A stretch of 64,000 nucleotides of DNA from Allorhizobium sonneratiae (lineage in GTDB: Bacteria; Pseudomonadota; Alphaproteobacteria; Rhizobiales; Rhizobiaceae). The first letter of the stretch is position 1. The number at the start of each line of letters is the position of its first letter. The notes beneath the pieces were generated by a model that worked only from the letters and a program-made list of their open reading frames with translations, was not told the DNA's origin and searched no databases. The DNA lies in the NCBI RefSeq assembly GCF_023700755.1, contig NZ_JAMKOJ010000001.1:434001-498000 (forward strand), in the 5' to 3' direction. Positions 9,901-17,544 of the stretch are shown in pieces. The position numbers and the translations under genes were made by a program.

Positions 9901-10793
9901 GTGCAATCGGCTTTTTGGGACTGCAGCGCTTCAACCATGCTGCTTGGCAGTGGGTCGATCACGTTAGATAAATCGCAATAAATAACGCTTTCTGATGCGG
10001 GTACCGAATGAGAAGGGAAGACACGGGGATCGAAGAGCGCCTGAACAAAACGGGTTTTACCAACACCTGAAAGCCCGACAATTCGACTTACCGATGGCGC
10101 ATGTAAATTGCGCCTAAGAGTGTCAATTGCCTGCTCAATTGTTTTACCTTCACTTGCATCTGGCACGAAAACGCGAACTTTATCATCAACAATGTATTCT
10201 GCGTTTACATCATGTTCATTGTAAGCCCATGGGCCGTAAGGTTGCCAGCCTCGTATTGGTTCGCCAATCGCTTCTCGTACCCAAGTTACAACCGCAGGAA
10301 ATTTTTCCACCCAATCGGCTAACCGCCTCATGCAGTAAAAGTCGGCAACTATGATTTCGCCAAAACCATGTGCTTTAAGTGTTTCCTTTATTTTATCGAT
10401 GCGGTCTTTGAGATGTTTATCAGAGCAGTCGTCACGCGAAGATACAATAATGTATGCTCCATCTTCTGAATATAGCTCACTAAGAACTTCCCGAGGTTTA
10501 CCCTGCGGTGCCACTTCTCCTGGAATTTTCGATGGGGGAAAAGCCTCCGCCTTCACTTGAAATACGGCGCTCGGCCTTTTTATAAAATCTAGTCCTGTCG
10601 AGCCTTTTGCAAGTTTAACTCGAACATCAACGCCTCCGTCCTTCGCGCGCTGATCACCGCCCCACGTCACACCAGACTCCGGTAAGCCAGTTGCACGGCA
10701 TTCTGCTTTTGCCAAGCGGGCAACGAGCTCCCGAGCCTGCTCATCATTCAATTGTTTGATTTGCTTCTTATCGACGGAGAAAATTGTTCTCAT
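6966..10793 (-). CDS. PD-(D/E)XK nuclease-STAND NTPase, Avs-like anti-phage defence protein
   Basis: The protein has 1275 residues. Residues about 10-170 look like an Mrr/Cap4-type PD-(D/E)XK nuclease: E22 region, G-G-V-D-V with D56, and F-Q-V-K-A with Q79 and K81. Residues about 205-450 are a P-loop NTPase with Walker A G-L-S-G-V-G-K-T-R (240-248) and Walker B I-I-V-D-N (299-303), typical of STAND proteins. The remaining 800 residues are helical and repeat-like without transmembrane segments, as expected for a sensor region. Nuclease-STAND-sensor is the layout of Avs proteins, which in known cases sense phage terminase or portal and then cut DNA. The gene is antisense to the head operon, its stop abuts gpG, and it is visibly AT-richer than its neighbours, so it is probably acquired cargo. 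ATG at 10793 has GGGGAT upstream. The family assignment is by architecture; which Avs type it is cannot be told by eye. Confidence 0.8.
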   Translation of the reverse strand: MRTIFSVDKKQIKQLNDEQARELVARLAKAECRATGLPESGVTWGGDQRAKDGGVDVRVKLAKGSTGLDFIKRPSAVFQVKAEAFPPSKIPGEVAPQGKPREVLSELYSEDGAYIIVSSRDDCSDKHLKDRIDKIKETLKAHGFGEIIVADFYCMRRLADWVEKFPAVVTWVREAIGEPIRGWQPYGPWAYNEHDVNAEYIVDDKVRVFVPDASEGKTIEQAIDTLRRNLHAPSVSRIVGLSGVGKTRFVQALFDPRVFPSHSVPASESVIYCDLSNVIDPLPSSMVEALQSQKADCTIIVDNCSPAEHERLSQLVRRPGCQLKLITVEYDVRDDFTEGTSVYRLEGTSTNAILDLLRRKYQGLSSADAIRIADYSDGNARVAFALAATSRQSGDLAQLQSADLFKRLFHQNNKENDDLLRSAEAASLLYSFNGMDRSETSELSMLSSFADCTVGVFARYMAELRRRGLLQERGEWRAILPHAIANNLAVRALENGNIEDVTQHFFFNTSERVARSFARRLSFLQSCPQAVDIARSIMSSDGSLSDVAGLNEYQEQMFVWLAPLAPDLALAHISKALSITNFISILNRNSGRFIKLVAHIAYDAKYFEKSVDLLVTFANFGDQHYNKKLAKERLLALFYICYSYTHATLVQKQAAVDQLLSSDDPQIKALGFNALGATLKTSHFTSYPPLDIGSLPRNSGWRPATAAEVENWFKAWLTKCMSIVESGGVDAEEIKIVLGNKFQGLWNIAELRPFLAEMTKRIVSIESWPEGWNAAKSIIHFQKSKPQPESIKEIEELEKILRPNDLITEVMARIFSKGRAHYYDFDDDNAPMSWETREQYAEKLGEQVGKNSAAINALIPCFIEKYGGFGEYSFGRGLGKSAAPVADLLEKIRILIAAGKEEAISTTVVRGIIAGWSEIDPVAVGLFLDRALYDDVWSSWFIELQSQGVMGSEAFDRLMLAIKNGRTPIWRFSNLANDRVTDTFSPDQIGSLLSELNKHGKDGCSASFEILSSVIHRKNAKGLKYISDLSRVALIFFGEVDWTSVNTDVYRLDYKLNPALCFALSENASENEVIKALTNFLDNEKRPERYYNIDRGKILSPFFKFFPTLSLNAIYQPDDDGSYKTARRMMGSDFSDQEQSLLMEISEETLLAWCKVSPIDRYPFAAATCDLFERSDSDGNHQASLSKIAIYLLNNAPDKRAIIKEYLPKISQTCWSGSYADILERRKPLLKALIIDGDPEITKTLSDAELQLQGDIDLWREHERQIERDVAASFE

Positions 10794-11106
10794 TTAAAAT
10801 ACATCCCCATCGTCCGAACCGAATCAGCGCTATGAATACCCGTGCAGCTTGCAATATTAGGTTATGCAAACGAGTGGCGCTACTATTGGATCAGAGGAAA
10901 CATGGTTCTGTTTAGAATGACGGCATTGTAAACGTTTGTCCCTCCATTCAAGCAAATGATACGTGTTTTCCAATCCCCTCGCGTTAGACCCCCGTTAGAA
11001 ACCGGCTACGGCCCCATCCAGCCCGCATCCTTGCGCCACAATTGCAATGCGGGCTTGAAACTCCCCGCCAACTGTCGCATGTTGGCCTTGCGAGACGCAT
11101 TGAACT
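10794..11106. other. Intergenic junction between defence gene and head operon
   Basis: I see no convincing gene in this stretch. It should hold the promoter of the defence gene (reading left), but no clear -35/-10 pair stands out. A 9-bp inverted repeat AGCCCGCAT (11020-11028) / ATGCGGGCT (11047-11055) could form a hairpin. The composition shifts back from AT-rich to GC-rich near 10980, which probably marks the edge of the inserted block. Confidence 0.4.
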
Positions 11107-11127
11107 GACCGGACCTGACGTCCGGTC
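11107..11127 (+). terminator. Hairpin GACCGGAC-N5-GTCCGGTC with T run
   Basis: Perfect 8-bp stem with a 5-base loop (CTGAC), followed by TTTTTGTTTT, so a strong intrinsic terminator on the + strand. A copy with one loop base changed occurs at 25391, and a shorter relative with the same CGGAC-N5-GTCCG core at 17720. All three sit just before a backbone gene restarts. Confidence 0.7.
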
Positions 11128-11180
11128 TTTTTGTTTTGGGCAAGGCGGCATGGTGGCTTCAGATGATTTCTGGAGCCGAT

Positions 11181-12317
11181 ATGACCACCGCATCGAGCAC
11201 ACCCACCAAGACCACCACCGCCCGGATTGAGGTTTTCCGCCCCGGGACGTTTCAGCCGATGGAAGGCGATGCGCTCACCTATACGGCTGCCGATTTGAAG
11301 GCGGTGGCGGATGCGTATGACCCGGCAACGGCTCCGGCTCCGGTTGTGGTTGGTCATCCTTCGACTGACGCGCCAGCCTATGCCTGGGCGACGGGGTTTG
11401 ATTATGACGCCAGCGAAGGGCGGCTTTATGCCACCGTGGGCGAGATCGATCCGGCCTTTTCCGAGGCCGTGAAGGCCGGACGCTATAAAAAGGTCAGCCT
11501 GTCATTCTTCCGGCCCGATCATGCGGCCAATCCGGTTCCCGGCACCTGGTATCCCAAACATATCGGCTTTCTGGGCGGTGCGGCTCCGGCGGTGTCGGGA
11601 TTGAAGAACGTCCAGTTTTCCGCTGCTGACGCCAGCGTCACCGTGTCGGCCGATTTTGGCGAACGCGGTTTTGAAGAGACGTCCAGCCTTTTGCGCTCGC
11701 TTCGGGATTTTTTCATCGAGAAGTTTGGCATGGATGACGCCGACAAGGCTTTGCCGTCCTACCGGATTGATTGGCTCTCTGATGCCGAGATCACGCCGCC
11801 CGCGCCGCAGCCGTCATTTTCCACACATCCTAATGTTCTTCCGACCACAAAGGAGCCTGTTGTGACACAGCCGAACCCGGACTTTGCCGCCCGCGAAGCC
11901 GATCTGAACGCGCGTGAGGCGCGGCTTAAAGCCCGCGAACGCGAAGCCGCAGAGGCCGAAAACGCCGCCTTTGCCGAACAGCTCGTTGTTGATGGCCGCT
12001 TGCTGCCCGCCTCAAAAGATAAGGTGGTGTCGATCCTCAACGCCTTGCCCACGGAAACCGCCGTGAGCTTTTCCGCAGGCGAAGCCTCGGTTCCCCTTGC
12101 TGATGCCTTGCGTGATCTTTTGGCGGCACAGCCCAAAGCCGTCTCGTTCGGGGCGTTGGATCTGCCGGAAGCCGGTGCAGATGACGTCAGCGCCTCTTTT
12201 GCCACCGACGGCAAGCCGGTGGACCCCGCCGCCATGGAGCGCCACACAAAAGCGCTTGCCTATCAGAACCAGCACCCCGGCACGGATTATCTCACTGCCG
12301 TGCGGGCTGTCGGTTGA
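11181..12317 (+). CDS. Phage protease / scaffold, Mu gpI-like
   Basis: The 378-residue protein matches the Mu-type prohead protease family. The N-terminal domain (I-E-V-F-R-P-G-T-F, L-K-A-V-A-D-A-Y-D-P, then V-V-V-G-H-P-S-T-D-A-P-A-Y-A-W) is followed by L-S-F-F-R-P and a flexible region. A charged helical C-terminus (E-A-D-L-N-A-R-E-A-R-L-K-A-R-E-R-E) resembles a scaffold. It processes the head and helps assemble the capsid shell. ATG 11181 has GGAG six bases upstream; ATG 11163 and TTG 11136 are less likely starts. The ribosome site lies 44 bases after the strong hairpin at 11107, so a promoter or antitermination is needed. Confidence 0.88.
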   Translation: MTTASSTPTKTTTARIEVFRPGTFQPMEGDALTYTAADLKAVADAYDPATAPAPVVVGHPSTDAPAYAWATGFDYDASEGRLYATVGEIDPAFSEAVKAGRYKKVSLSFFRPDHAANPVPGTWYPKHIGFLGGAAPAVSGLKNVQFSAADASVTVSADFGERGFEETSSLLRSLRDFFIEKFGMDDADKALPSYRIDWLSDAEITPPAPQPSFSTHPNVLPTTKEPVVTQPNPDFAAREADLNAREARLKAREREAAEAENAAFAEQLVVDGRLLPASKDKVVSILNALPTETAVSFSAGEASVPLADALRDLLAAQPKAVSFGALDLPEAGADDVSASFATDGKPVDPAAMERHTKALAYQNQHPGTDYLTAVRAVG

Positions 12318-12334
12318 CCGGAGGAGTTTGACCC

Positions 12335-12673
12335 ATGCAGTTTTTCCACTCGGTTTATAGCGACACCATCACCGCCACCACGCTGTTCGATGCCTTCGAT
12401 CTGGTTGGTTTTGACGATGGCAAGATCATCACCGACGACGCAGCCGTGAAAGGCGTGGCGCAGCACCCGGCCACCGAGATCGGTCTTGATGTCGCCGCCA
12501 CGCTGATCGGCACGTCCCGCGTTCGCGCCCGTGGCGTCATCGCCAAAGGGACCAGGCTGATTTCCGCCGCAAACGGTGGCGTCAAGGCGGCACCCGACAA
12601 TGCGGCAAACCCGTTTGCCATAGCGCTCACCGATGCCGCCGACGGCGAATTCGTCACCATTCTCATTCGTTAA
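12335..12673 (+). CDS. Capsid decoration / cement-like protein (DUF2190-like)
   Basis: A 112-residue beta-rich protein with the features of small capsid-stabilising proteins: several short V/I-rich strands, G-V-I-A-K-G-T-R-L-I in the middle, and a C-terminal F-V-T-I-L-I-R. It sits between the protease and the major capsid gene, where a decoration protein is expected, and has a strong GGAGGAG site. The DUF2190 assignment is tentative. Confidence 0.65.
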   Translation: MQFFHSVYSDTITATTLFDAFDLVGFDDGKIITDDAAVKGVAQHPATEIGLDVAATLIGTSRVRARGVIAKGTRLISAANGGVKAAPDNAANPFAIALTDAADGEFVTILIR

Positions 12674-12686
12674 GGACTTCTCACCC

Positions 12687-13640
12687 ATGACCACCCGCGC
12701 CCTCAACCAGCGAACCGCCGCCGTTGTCGATCCGATCCTGTCCACCCATGCCCGTGGCTATCGCAACTCCACCTTTATTGCGGGGGCTTTGTTTCCCCGC
12801 GTGTCGATCCCCAACCGTTCCATGCTGGTGATCAAGTTCGGCAAGGAAGCGTTTCGCAAGCTTAACACCCGCCGCGCGCCCGGTTCCGCCACCAAGCGGG
12901 TGCAATATGGCTATGCATCCGATCCGGTCGCTCTGGTGCAGGATTCGCTTGAAGGCATTGTGCCGACCGAACACCAGCAGGAAGCGGAAAAGGTGCCGGG
13001 CATTGATCTGGGGGCCGGTGCGGTCAACATGGTGCTGGATGTGCTCGACCTCAATCTTGAGGTTGAGAGTGCCCGCCTTGCCCGCGATCCCGCCAATTAT
13101 GACGCCAACCACAAGCTGGCGCTGACAGGCACCGACCGCTGGACCGATCCGGACAGCGACCCGAAAGCGGATTTCGATGAGGCCCGGGAAATCATTCGCC
13201 GCTCGATTGGCCGCTATCCCAACACGTTGGCGCTTGGCCCCAACAGCGGCAATGCGCTCAAAAACCACCCGAAGATCAAGGAGCAGTTCAAATATACCGG
13301 GCGCGACTCGATCACGGCAGAGATGATTGCCGCCTATTTCGACATCAAAAAGGTCGTCATCGGTGCTGCTGTCTATCTGCCGGAAACGGCGGATGACGCC
13401 ACCCTTGCCAATGACGTCTGGGGCGATGATGCGATCCTCGCCTATGTGCCGGAAACGGGCGATAATTTTCAGGTGCCGTCGTTTGCTTATACCTATGAGC
13501 TGACCGGCTATCCGCAGGTCGAGCAGCCTTATTATGAGCGGCCCATCAAGTCATGGGTCTATCCGACCACAGCCGAACGCCGCCCTTATCTGGTCGGGGC
13601 CGAAGGCGGTTTCCTGTTTCAGGGGGCGGGGTCCAAATGA
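12687..13640 (+). CDS. Major capsid protein
   Basis: The 317-residue protein lies directly after the decoration protein and has the look of HK97-like major heads of Mu-related phages: an N-arm with V-V-D-P-I-L-S-T-H-A-R-G-Y, a central A-R-E-I-I-R-R-S-I-G-R-Y-P-N-T-L-A-L-G-P, and a C-terminal block with P-S-F-A-Y-T-Y-E-L-T-G-Y-P near residue 270. It builds the icosahedral shell. ATG 12687 was chosen (AAGGA upstream). It is not an obvious Mu gpT sequence and may belong to a sister family. Confidence 0.82.
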   Translation: MTTRALNQRTAAVVDPILSTHARGYRNSTFIAGALFPRVSIPNRSMLVIKFGKEAFRKLNTRRAPGSATKRVQYGYASDPVALVQDSLEGIVPTEHQQEAEKVPGIDLGAGAVNMVLDVLDLNLEVESARLARDPANYDANHKLALTGTDRWTDPDSDPKADFDEAREIIRRSIGRYPNTLALGPNSGNALKNHPKIKEQFKYTGRDSITAEMIAAYFDIKKVVIGAAVYLPETADDATLANDVWGDDAILAYVPETGDNFQVPSFAYTYELTGYPQVEQPYYERPIKSWVYPTTAERRPYLVGAEGGFLFQGAGSK

Positions 13641-14002
13641 GCGATCTTGTTTCCGTAACGCTGACCGGCCCGGCCAAGATCGGCGGTATCCGCAAGCCAG
13701 CGGGAACCACCGTTTCGGTCAGCACCATGCTCGCTCTTCAGCTGGCCGCGTCCGGTGTCATCAACCCCGAACTTGCACAATCACTCTCCGACGCGGTGAG
13801 CGCCACGCCGTTGGAACACGATTTTCAGGCGGTGGTGGATGCTGCCGTGGCTGAACGGCTGGCCGTGCTGGAGACGAAAGCGGCTGAAGACCTGAACGCC
13901 GCTCATGAGCGGATTGCGGAACTGGAGCGGCAATTGTCCGAGAAGGCCAAGCCGGAAGCCGCCAAGACTGCAAAAGCCGCCAAAGCCACCACAACCCCAT
14001 AA
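13637..14002 (+). CDS. Small head-associated protein with coiled-coil C-terminus
   Basis: The 121-residue protein starts at an ATG overlapping the capsid stop. The N-terminus (L-V-S-V-T-L-T-G-P-A-K-I-G-G-I-R-K-P-A-G-T-T-V-S-V) looks like a small beta domain. The second half (residues about 65-110) is a heptad-rich helix ending in a Lys/Ala-rich tail. I do not recognise a named family. The position between capsid and gp36 suggests a head or head-tail accessory role. Confidence 0.6.
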   Translation: MSDLVSVTLTGPAKIGGIRKPAGTTVSVSTMLALQLAASGVINPELAQSLSDAVSATPLEHDFQAVVDAAVAERLAVLETKAAEDLNAAHERIAELERQLSEKAKPEAAKTAKAAKATTTP

Positions 14003-14074
14003 GGCCCGCAGCTCACGACCTCTCAAGCAGGGCCTTATGCAGCGGGATGGTTGAGCCTCCCGACCATCCCGCTG
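13999..14074 (+). terminator. Two nested-in-series hairpins between head and connector genes
   Basis: The first hairpin is ATAAGGCCC (13999-14007) / GGGCCTTAT (14030-14038). The second has a 12-bp stem CAGCGGGATGGT (14040-14051) / ACCATCCCGCTG (14063-14074), followed by TCTTTCTCC. They separate the capsid group from the gp36 group and probably modulate read-through. Confidence 0.6.
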
Positions 14075-14098
14075 TCTTTCTCCAACAGGATCATGCCC

Positions 14099-14566
14099 AT
14101 GTCGCGTTTTCTAACGGTTGATGACTTTACCAGCGCATTTGGCCTTGCCGAGGTCGCGCAAATTGCGGGCATTGGCCATCTGAATGATCCGGCTGGCCGC
14201 AGCCTCGATACCGTCAAGATCGAAACCGCCATCACATGGGCGGAAGACATTCTGATCGGCTATGCCCGCGCCCGTTATAAAATCATCGAAACCTTGACGC
14301 CAGACACCACCCCGCCACTGGTCAAGGGTCTGATTGCCGATGTGGCGCGCTATCGTTTGCGCGACAAATCCGGTGGGCAGGGGCAAGTGTCGGAAACCGT
14401 CAAGGAACGCCATGACGCTGCCATGGCCAATATCAAGGCTGTCGCCACCGGCAAGTTCGAGCTGCCGATTGCGGGCGAAGCCGCCAATGGCGAGGCCGGT
14501 TCTGTTGGCAGCCAGGCAGTTATTCCACCATCGCCGGTGACCACCATATTGCATGGGTGGCGCTGA
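14099..14566 (+). CDS. DUF1320 family protein, Mu gp36-like
   Basis: A 155-residue protein starting M-S-R-F-L-T-V-D-D-F-T. It contains the W-A-E-D-I-L-I-G-Y-A-R-A-R-Y block and A-R-Y-R-L-R-D, matching DUF1320 (Mu gp36), a head-tail connector component. An in-frame ATG two codons upstream (14093) is possible, but AGGA is better spaced from 14099. The C-terminal third is longer and more variable than the core. The stop overlaps the next start (TGATG). Confidence 0.82.
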   Translation: MSRFLTVDDFTSAFGLAEVAQIAGIGHLNDPAGRSLDTVKIETAITWAEDILIGYARARYKIIETLTPDTTPPLVKGLIADVARYRLRDKSGGQGQVSETVKERHDAAMANIKAVATGKFELPIAGEAANGEAGSVGSQAVIPPSPVTTILHGWR

Positions 14567-15057
14567 TGGAAACCAGCCTGCGCACCGTTCGGTTGTCTTC
14601 CATCATCGAACAGGTGGAAGACGCGCTGTTGACCGTGCTGAAGGAGAATGTCTCCGGTCAGTGCAAGGTCGATGCCTTTCCCAACAATCCGGCACTTTAT
14701 GATTTTGATGGCCTGCCTGCCGCTTTGCTCATTCATTATACCGGGTCACGGTTTGCGCCTGCCAAAGGGCCAGCCAACACCACCCAAGCCCGTGCCATGG
14801 AGTTTTCGCTGGTGTTGCTGGTCCGCTCATTGCGCGGCGAAGGCGGGGCTTACGCCCATCTCGACGATATTCGCCTTGCCATTCAAGGCCGCAGCTTTGC
14901 GGGCGCTGGCCCCGCAGCACTCGCCCGCGATCAGCTGAATGAAGAGAAAGACGGCGTCTGGCGTTGGGAAATCCGTGTGTCGCTGCCGATCCCCGCTGTT
15001 GCCCGCAACTATCAACCGCCCGCACCGCTGATGCGACCGGGCTTTTCCACCCCCTGA
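14566..15057 (+). CDS. Mu gp37-like protein (DUF1834 type)
   Basis: A 163-residue protein with R-L-S-S-I-I-E-Q-V-E near the start, P-A-A-L-L-I-H-Y-T-G-S-R-F in the middle, M-E-F-S-L-V-L-L-V-R-S-L-R and a C-terminal W-R-W-E-I-R-V-S-L. These match the gp37 family found between gp36 and the sheath gene in Mu-like phages, probably a tail-completion or connector protein. ATG 14566 overlaps the previous stop; GTG 14557 is an alternative. Confidence 0.8.
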   Translation: METSLRTVRLSSIIEQVEDALLTVLKENVSGQCKVDAFPNNPALYDFDGLPAALLIHYTGSRFAPAKGPANTTQARAMEFSLVLLVRSLRGEGGAYAHLDDIRLAIQGRSFAGAGPAALARDQLNEEKDGVWRWEIRVSLPIPAVARNYQPPAPLMRPGFSTP

Positions 15058-15071
15058 AGGAGACGAAGGAC

Positions 15072-15323
15072 ATGGCAAAGACCCCGCAAGCCCCTCAACA
15101 CCCCCTCAAGCAATCCTATCGTTATTCCGGCCCGGTCACGGCGCTCGATGTTGAGGGCGAGGCCAGCCGTTTGTTGTTTCCCGGCACGTCCTATCGTGAC
15201 CTGCCGGATGACAGCATCGTGGTGCAAAACCTGATCGAACGCCGTTTGCTGGTAGCCGAGACCGGAACCAACGACGCGGCCACCGTCACCGCCGAACCAT
15301 CCACCGCAAGCGAAGGAGCCTGA
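15072..15323 (+). CDS. Small protein before tail sheath, Mu gp38-like position
   Basis: An 83-residue protein with a short conserved-looking core (L-L-F-P-G-T-S-Y-R-D-L-P and L-I-E-R-R-L-L-V-A-E) and a Thr/Ala-rich tail. It has a strong AAGGAGACGAAGGA upstream region and ends one base before the sheath start. Mu has a small gene (38) at the same place. The function is unknown and the assignment is by position. Confidence 0.65.
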   Translation: MAKTPQAPQHPLKQSYRYSGPVTALDVEGEASRLLFPGTSYRDLPDDSIVVQNLIERRLLVAETGTNDAATVTAEPSTASEGA

Positions 15324-15324
15324 T

Positions 15325-16587
15325 ATGGCCGCCACATTCCACCATGGCCCCGAGGTCATTGAACATAAGGATGGCGTTACCGTTGTGCGTGACGTCAAAT
15401 CCGCCGTCACCTATGTGAACGGCACAGCCCCGATCCATGATGTGCACGACACCGCAGACAAACGGGCCGCCTACATCAACAAGCGGGTGATTATCCGTTC
15501 CCGCGCTGAAGCTTCCGCTGCTTTTGGCCTGCATCAGGCGGGCTATACCATCCCCGCAGCCCTTGATGCCATCTTTGACCAGGGCGATGGCGGCACCATC
15601 ATCGTCAACAACGTCTTTGACCCCGACACCCATAAGGAAGGCACCACGCCCGACCCGTCGAAGGTGACAACGCAGGACATTAACGGCACGATCACGCCTG
15701 CCGGTCTCGCCACCGGCTTTTCCGGGGCCTATGAGTGCTACAACACATTCGGCTATTTCCCCAAGCTGATCATTGCGCCTGGCTATTCGCCGTCAAGCCT
15801 TGTCCGCACCGAGATGGATGTGGTCGCCTCCCGCCTGAACGCGCTGGCGATTGCCGATTTGCCATTGGGCCTTACCAAGCAACAGGCCGTGGAAACACGC
15901 GGGGCCAGCGGCATCGCCAATACGTCCAGCGCCCGCACGGTTTTGACCTATCCGCATGTGGTGATTGAAGACACGACCGGGGCGGCAGAAACCCGGCTGG
16001 ACCCGCTATCGTCCCGGCTGGCGGGCGTGATCATTGCAACAGACTTGAACGACGGTTGGCACCATTCGCCGTCCAACCGCGAGATCAAGGGTGTCGTCGA
16101 TCTGGAAACGGCCATCAACTTCTACCCGTCCGATTATCAGAACGACACCAATTTTCTGAATGAGGCTGGAATCGTTACCGCCATGCGCTCCTTTGCCACC
16201 GGGTTTCGCACGTTCGGCAATCGCTCGGCAGCGTTTCCGTCGTCGTCGCATGTCGAGAATTTCATTCACGCCCGGCGCATTCTCGATATGACCCATGAGG
16301 CCATCATCTTCTTTCTGATGAACTATGTGGACCGTCTCGGCACCCGCCAGAATATCGAAGCGGCGGAAGAAGGCGTGAATGCCTACCTGCGCACCAAGAT
16401 CGGCGACGGCGTGTTTTACGGGGCCAAATTCCGCTTTGACACGGCCAAGAACACGGCGGCGCAAATTGCCGATGGCCGGTTCTATTACAGGTTCGAGTGC
16501 CACCCGACATCGATCATGGAGCGCATCACCGTCGACAGTTACGTCGATACCAAATTCATCTCTGACGCGCTGTCACTGGCCGCATAA
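15325..16587 (+). CDS. Contractile tail sheath protein, gpL-like
   Basis: The 420-residue protein has the sheath pattern: R-V-I-I-R-S-R-A-E-A, L-D-A-I-F-D-Q-G-D-G-G-T-I-I-V-N-N-V-F-D-P, F-P-K-L-I-I-A-P-G-Y near residue 140, and late W-H-S-P-S-N-R-E-I-K-G-V-V-D. The sheath contracts to drive the tube through the envelope, so the phage is a myovirus. It is followed 15 bases later by the tube gene, the standard order. Confidence 0.92.
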   Translation: MAATFHHGPEVIEHKDGVTVVRDVKSAVTYVNGTAPIHDVHDTADKRAAYINKRVIIRSRAEASAAFGLHQAGYTIPAALDAIFDQGDGGTIIVNNVFDPDTHKEGTTPDPSKVTTQDINGTITPAGLATGFSGAYECYNTFGYFPKLIIAPGYSPSSLVRTEMDVVASRLNALAIADLPLGLTKQQAVETRGASGIANTSSARTVLTYPHVVIEDTTGAAETRLDPLSSRLAGVIIATDLNDGWHHSPSNREIKGVVDLETAINFYPSDYQNDTNFLNEAGIVTAMRSFATGFRTFGNRSAAFPSSSHVENFIHARRILDMTHEAIIFFLMNYVDRLGTRQNIEAAEEGVNAYLRTKIGDGVFYGAKFRFDTAKNTAAQIADGRFYYRFECHPTSIMERITVDSYVDTKFISDALSLAA

Positions 16588-16602
16588 GAAGGGACATACA
16601 CC

Positions 16603-17115
16603 ATGGCACGCAAAACCGGACAGATCACCCAGGCCGATTGCTATATCAACGAGGTCGATGTCTGCGGACGGGTGGCGGAACTGGATATGGGTGAGATTGC
16701 CCATACCGAGATTGAGCATAAAACCCTTGGTCAGATCGGCGTTCTCAAACTGCCGGGCCGCCCGGTCGAGGCCATTGAAGGCAAGATCAGCTTTGAATGG
16801 CTGGATGAGGAAGTCTCGCGCTCGATCCTCAACCCGACCAAGACTCACAAGCTGCAAATCCATTCCTATGTCGATATTTTCGATGCCGATGGCCTCAACT
16901 CCGATCAGTCCCACACGCTGATCACCCATATCGGTTTCCAGACGATGAAGACCGGGGGCCGCACCGCCAAGCTTGGCGAGAACCTTGCCCAGGAGCATGA
17001 CATTTCCATCACGTCATTCAAGCAATCGGTCTATGGCGGCGAAACGCCGATCATCGAATTTGACGCCTGGAACAACATTTACCGCGTCAACGGCGAGGAT
17101 GTCTGGCCGAGATAG
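16603..17115 (+). CDS. Tail tube protein, gpM / P2 FII-like
   Basis: A 170-residue protein with the FII-type features: G-R-V-A-E-L-D-M-G-E-I, I-E-G-K-I-S-F-E-W-L and L-Q-I-H-S-Y-V-D-I-F, with N-N-I-Y-R-V-N-G-E-D at the C-terminus. It forms the inner tube of the contractile tail. The start has AAGGGA upstream, and a hairpin overlaps its stop codon. Confidence 0.88.
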   Translation: MARKTGQITQADCYINEVDVCGRVAELDMGEIAHTEIEHKTLGQIGVLKLPGRPVEAIEGKISFEWLDEEVSRSILNPTKTHKLQIHSYVDIFDADGLNSDQSHTLITHIGFQTMKTGGRTAKLGENLAQEHDISITSFKQSVYGGETPIIEFDAWNNIYRVNGEDVWPR

Positions 17116-17127
17116 CGGCCAGCTTTT
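17103..17127 (+). terminator. Terminator overlapping the tail tube stop
   Basis: Stem CTGGCCG (17103-17109) / CGGCCAG (17116-17122) with a six-base loop that contains the stop codon, followed by CTTTTT. A partial terminator here would make sheath and tube more abundant than the downstream tape measure, which matches virion stoichiometry (inference). Confidence 0.6.
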
Positions 17128-17172
17128 TCCTCTCTCAGCCCCAATTTCTAACGCGCACCGAGGAATGATCTC

Positions 17173-17544
17173 ATGACAGACAAAGACACCGCCACCGAGT
17201 TCAAAGGCGTCCGCGCCAAGCTTCTGGCCAACAAGGCCGCCAAATCCGGCTCTTACGATTTCCCGCTTGCCGAATGCGGCGTTATCGCGTCCATTCCGAA
17301 TTTCATCAATCACGGCCTCTGGATGAAGGCGCAGCGCATTGCCAAGGGCGACACCACAAAGGCCCAAGCTGCCTTCATCTGCGAAACCGTGCTGTTCGAT
17401 GGCGAGAAGCTGACCATCACCGACCTGTCCGAACTGGTGCCGGCAGGCGATACGCTGTCCCTGATTGGAGAAGTGTTCGGCAAGGGCGAAGATGATGAAA
17501 CGGACGACGGACAAGGGGGAAAGGGCAAGACCAAAGCGGCCTGA
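17173..17544 (+). CDS. Tail assembly chaperone, short form (G-like)
   Basis: The 123-residue zero-frame product lies between tube and tape measure, where every long-tailed phage codes for a tail assembly chaperone. The core A-E-C-G-V-I-A-S-I-P-N-F-I-N-H-G-L-W-M-K-A-Q-R is followed by an acidic, Gly/Lys-rich tail encoded over the slippery site. It presumably binds the tape measure during tube growth. Most ribosomes would finish here. Confidence 0.8.
   Translation: MTDKDTATEFKGVRAKLLANKAAKSGSYDFPLAECGVIASIPNFINHGLWMKAQRIAKGDTTKAQAAFICETVLFDGEKLTITDLSELVPAGDTLSLIGEVFGKGEDDETDDGQGGKGKTKAA

Noticed and set aside
10984-11357. Small frames in the gap before the protease gene
   Set aside because: All overlap the hairpin or the protease in other frames and lack family features.
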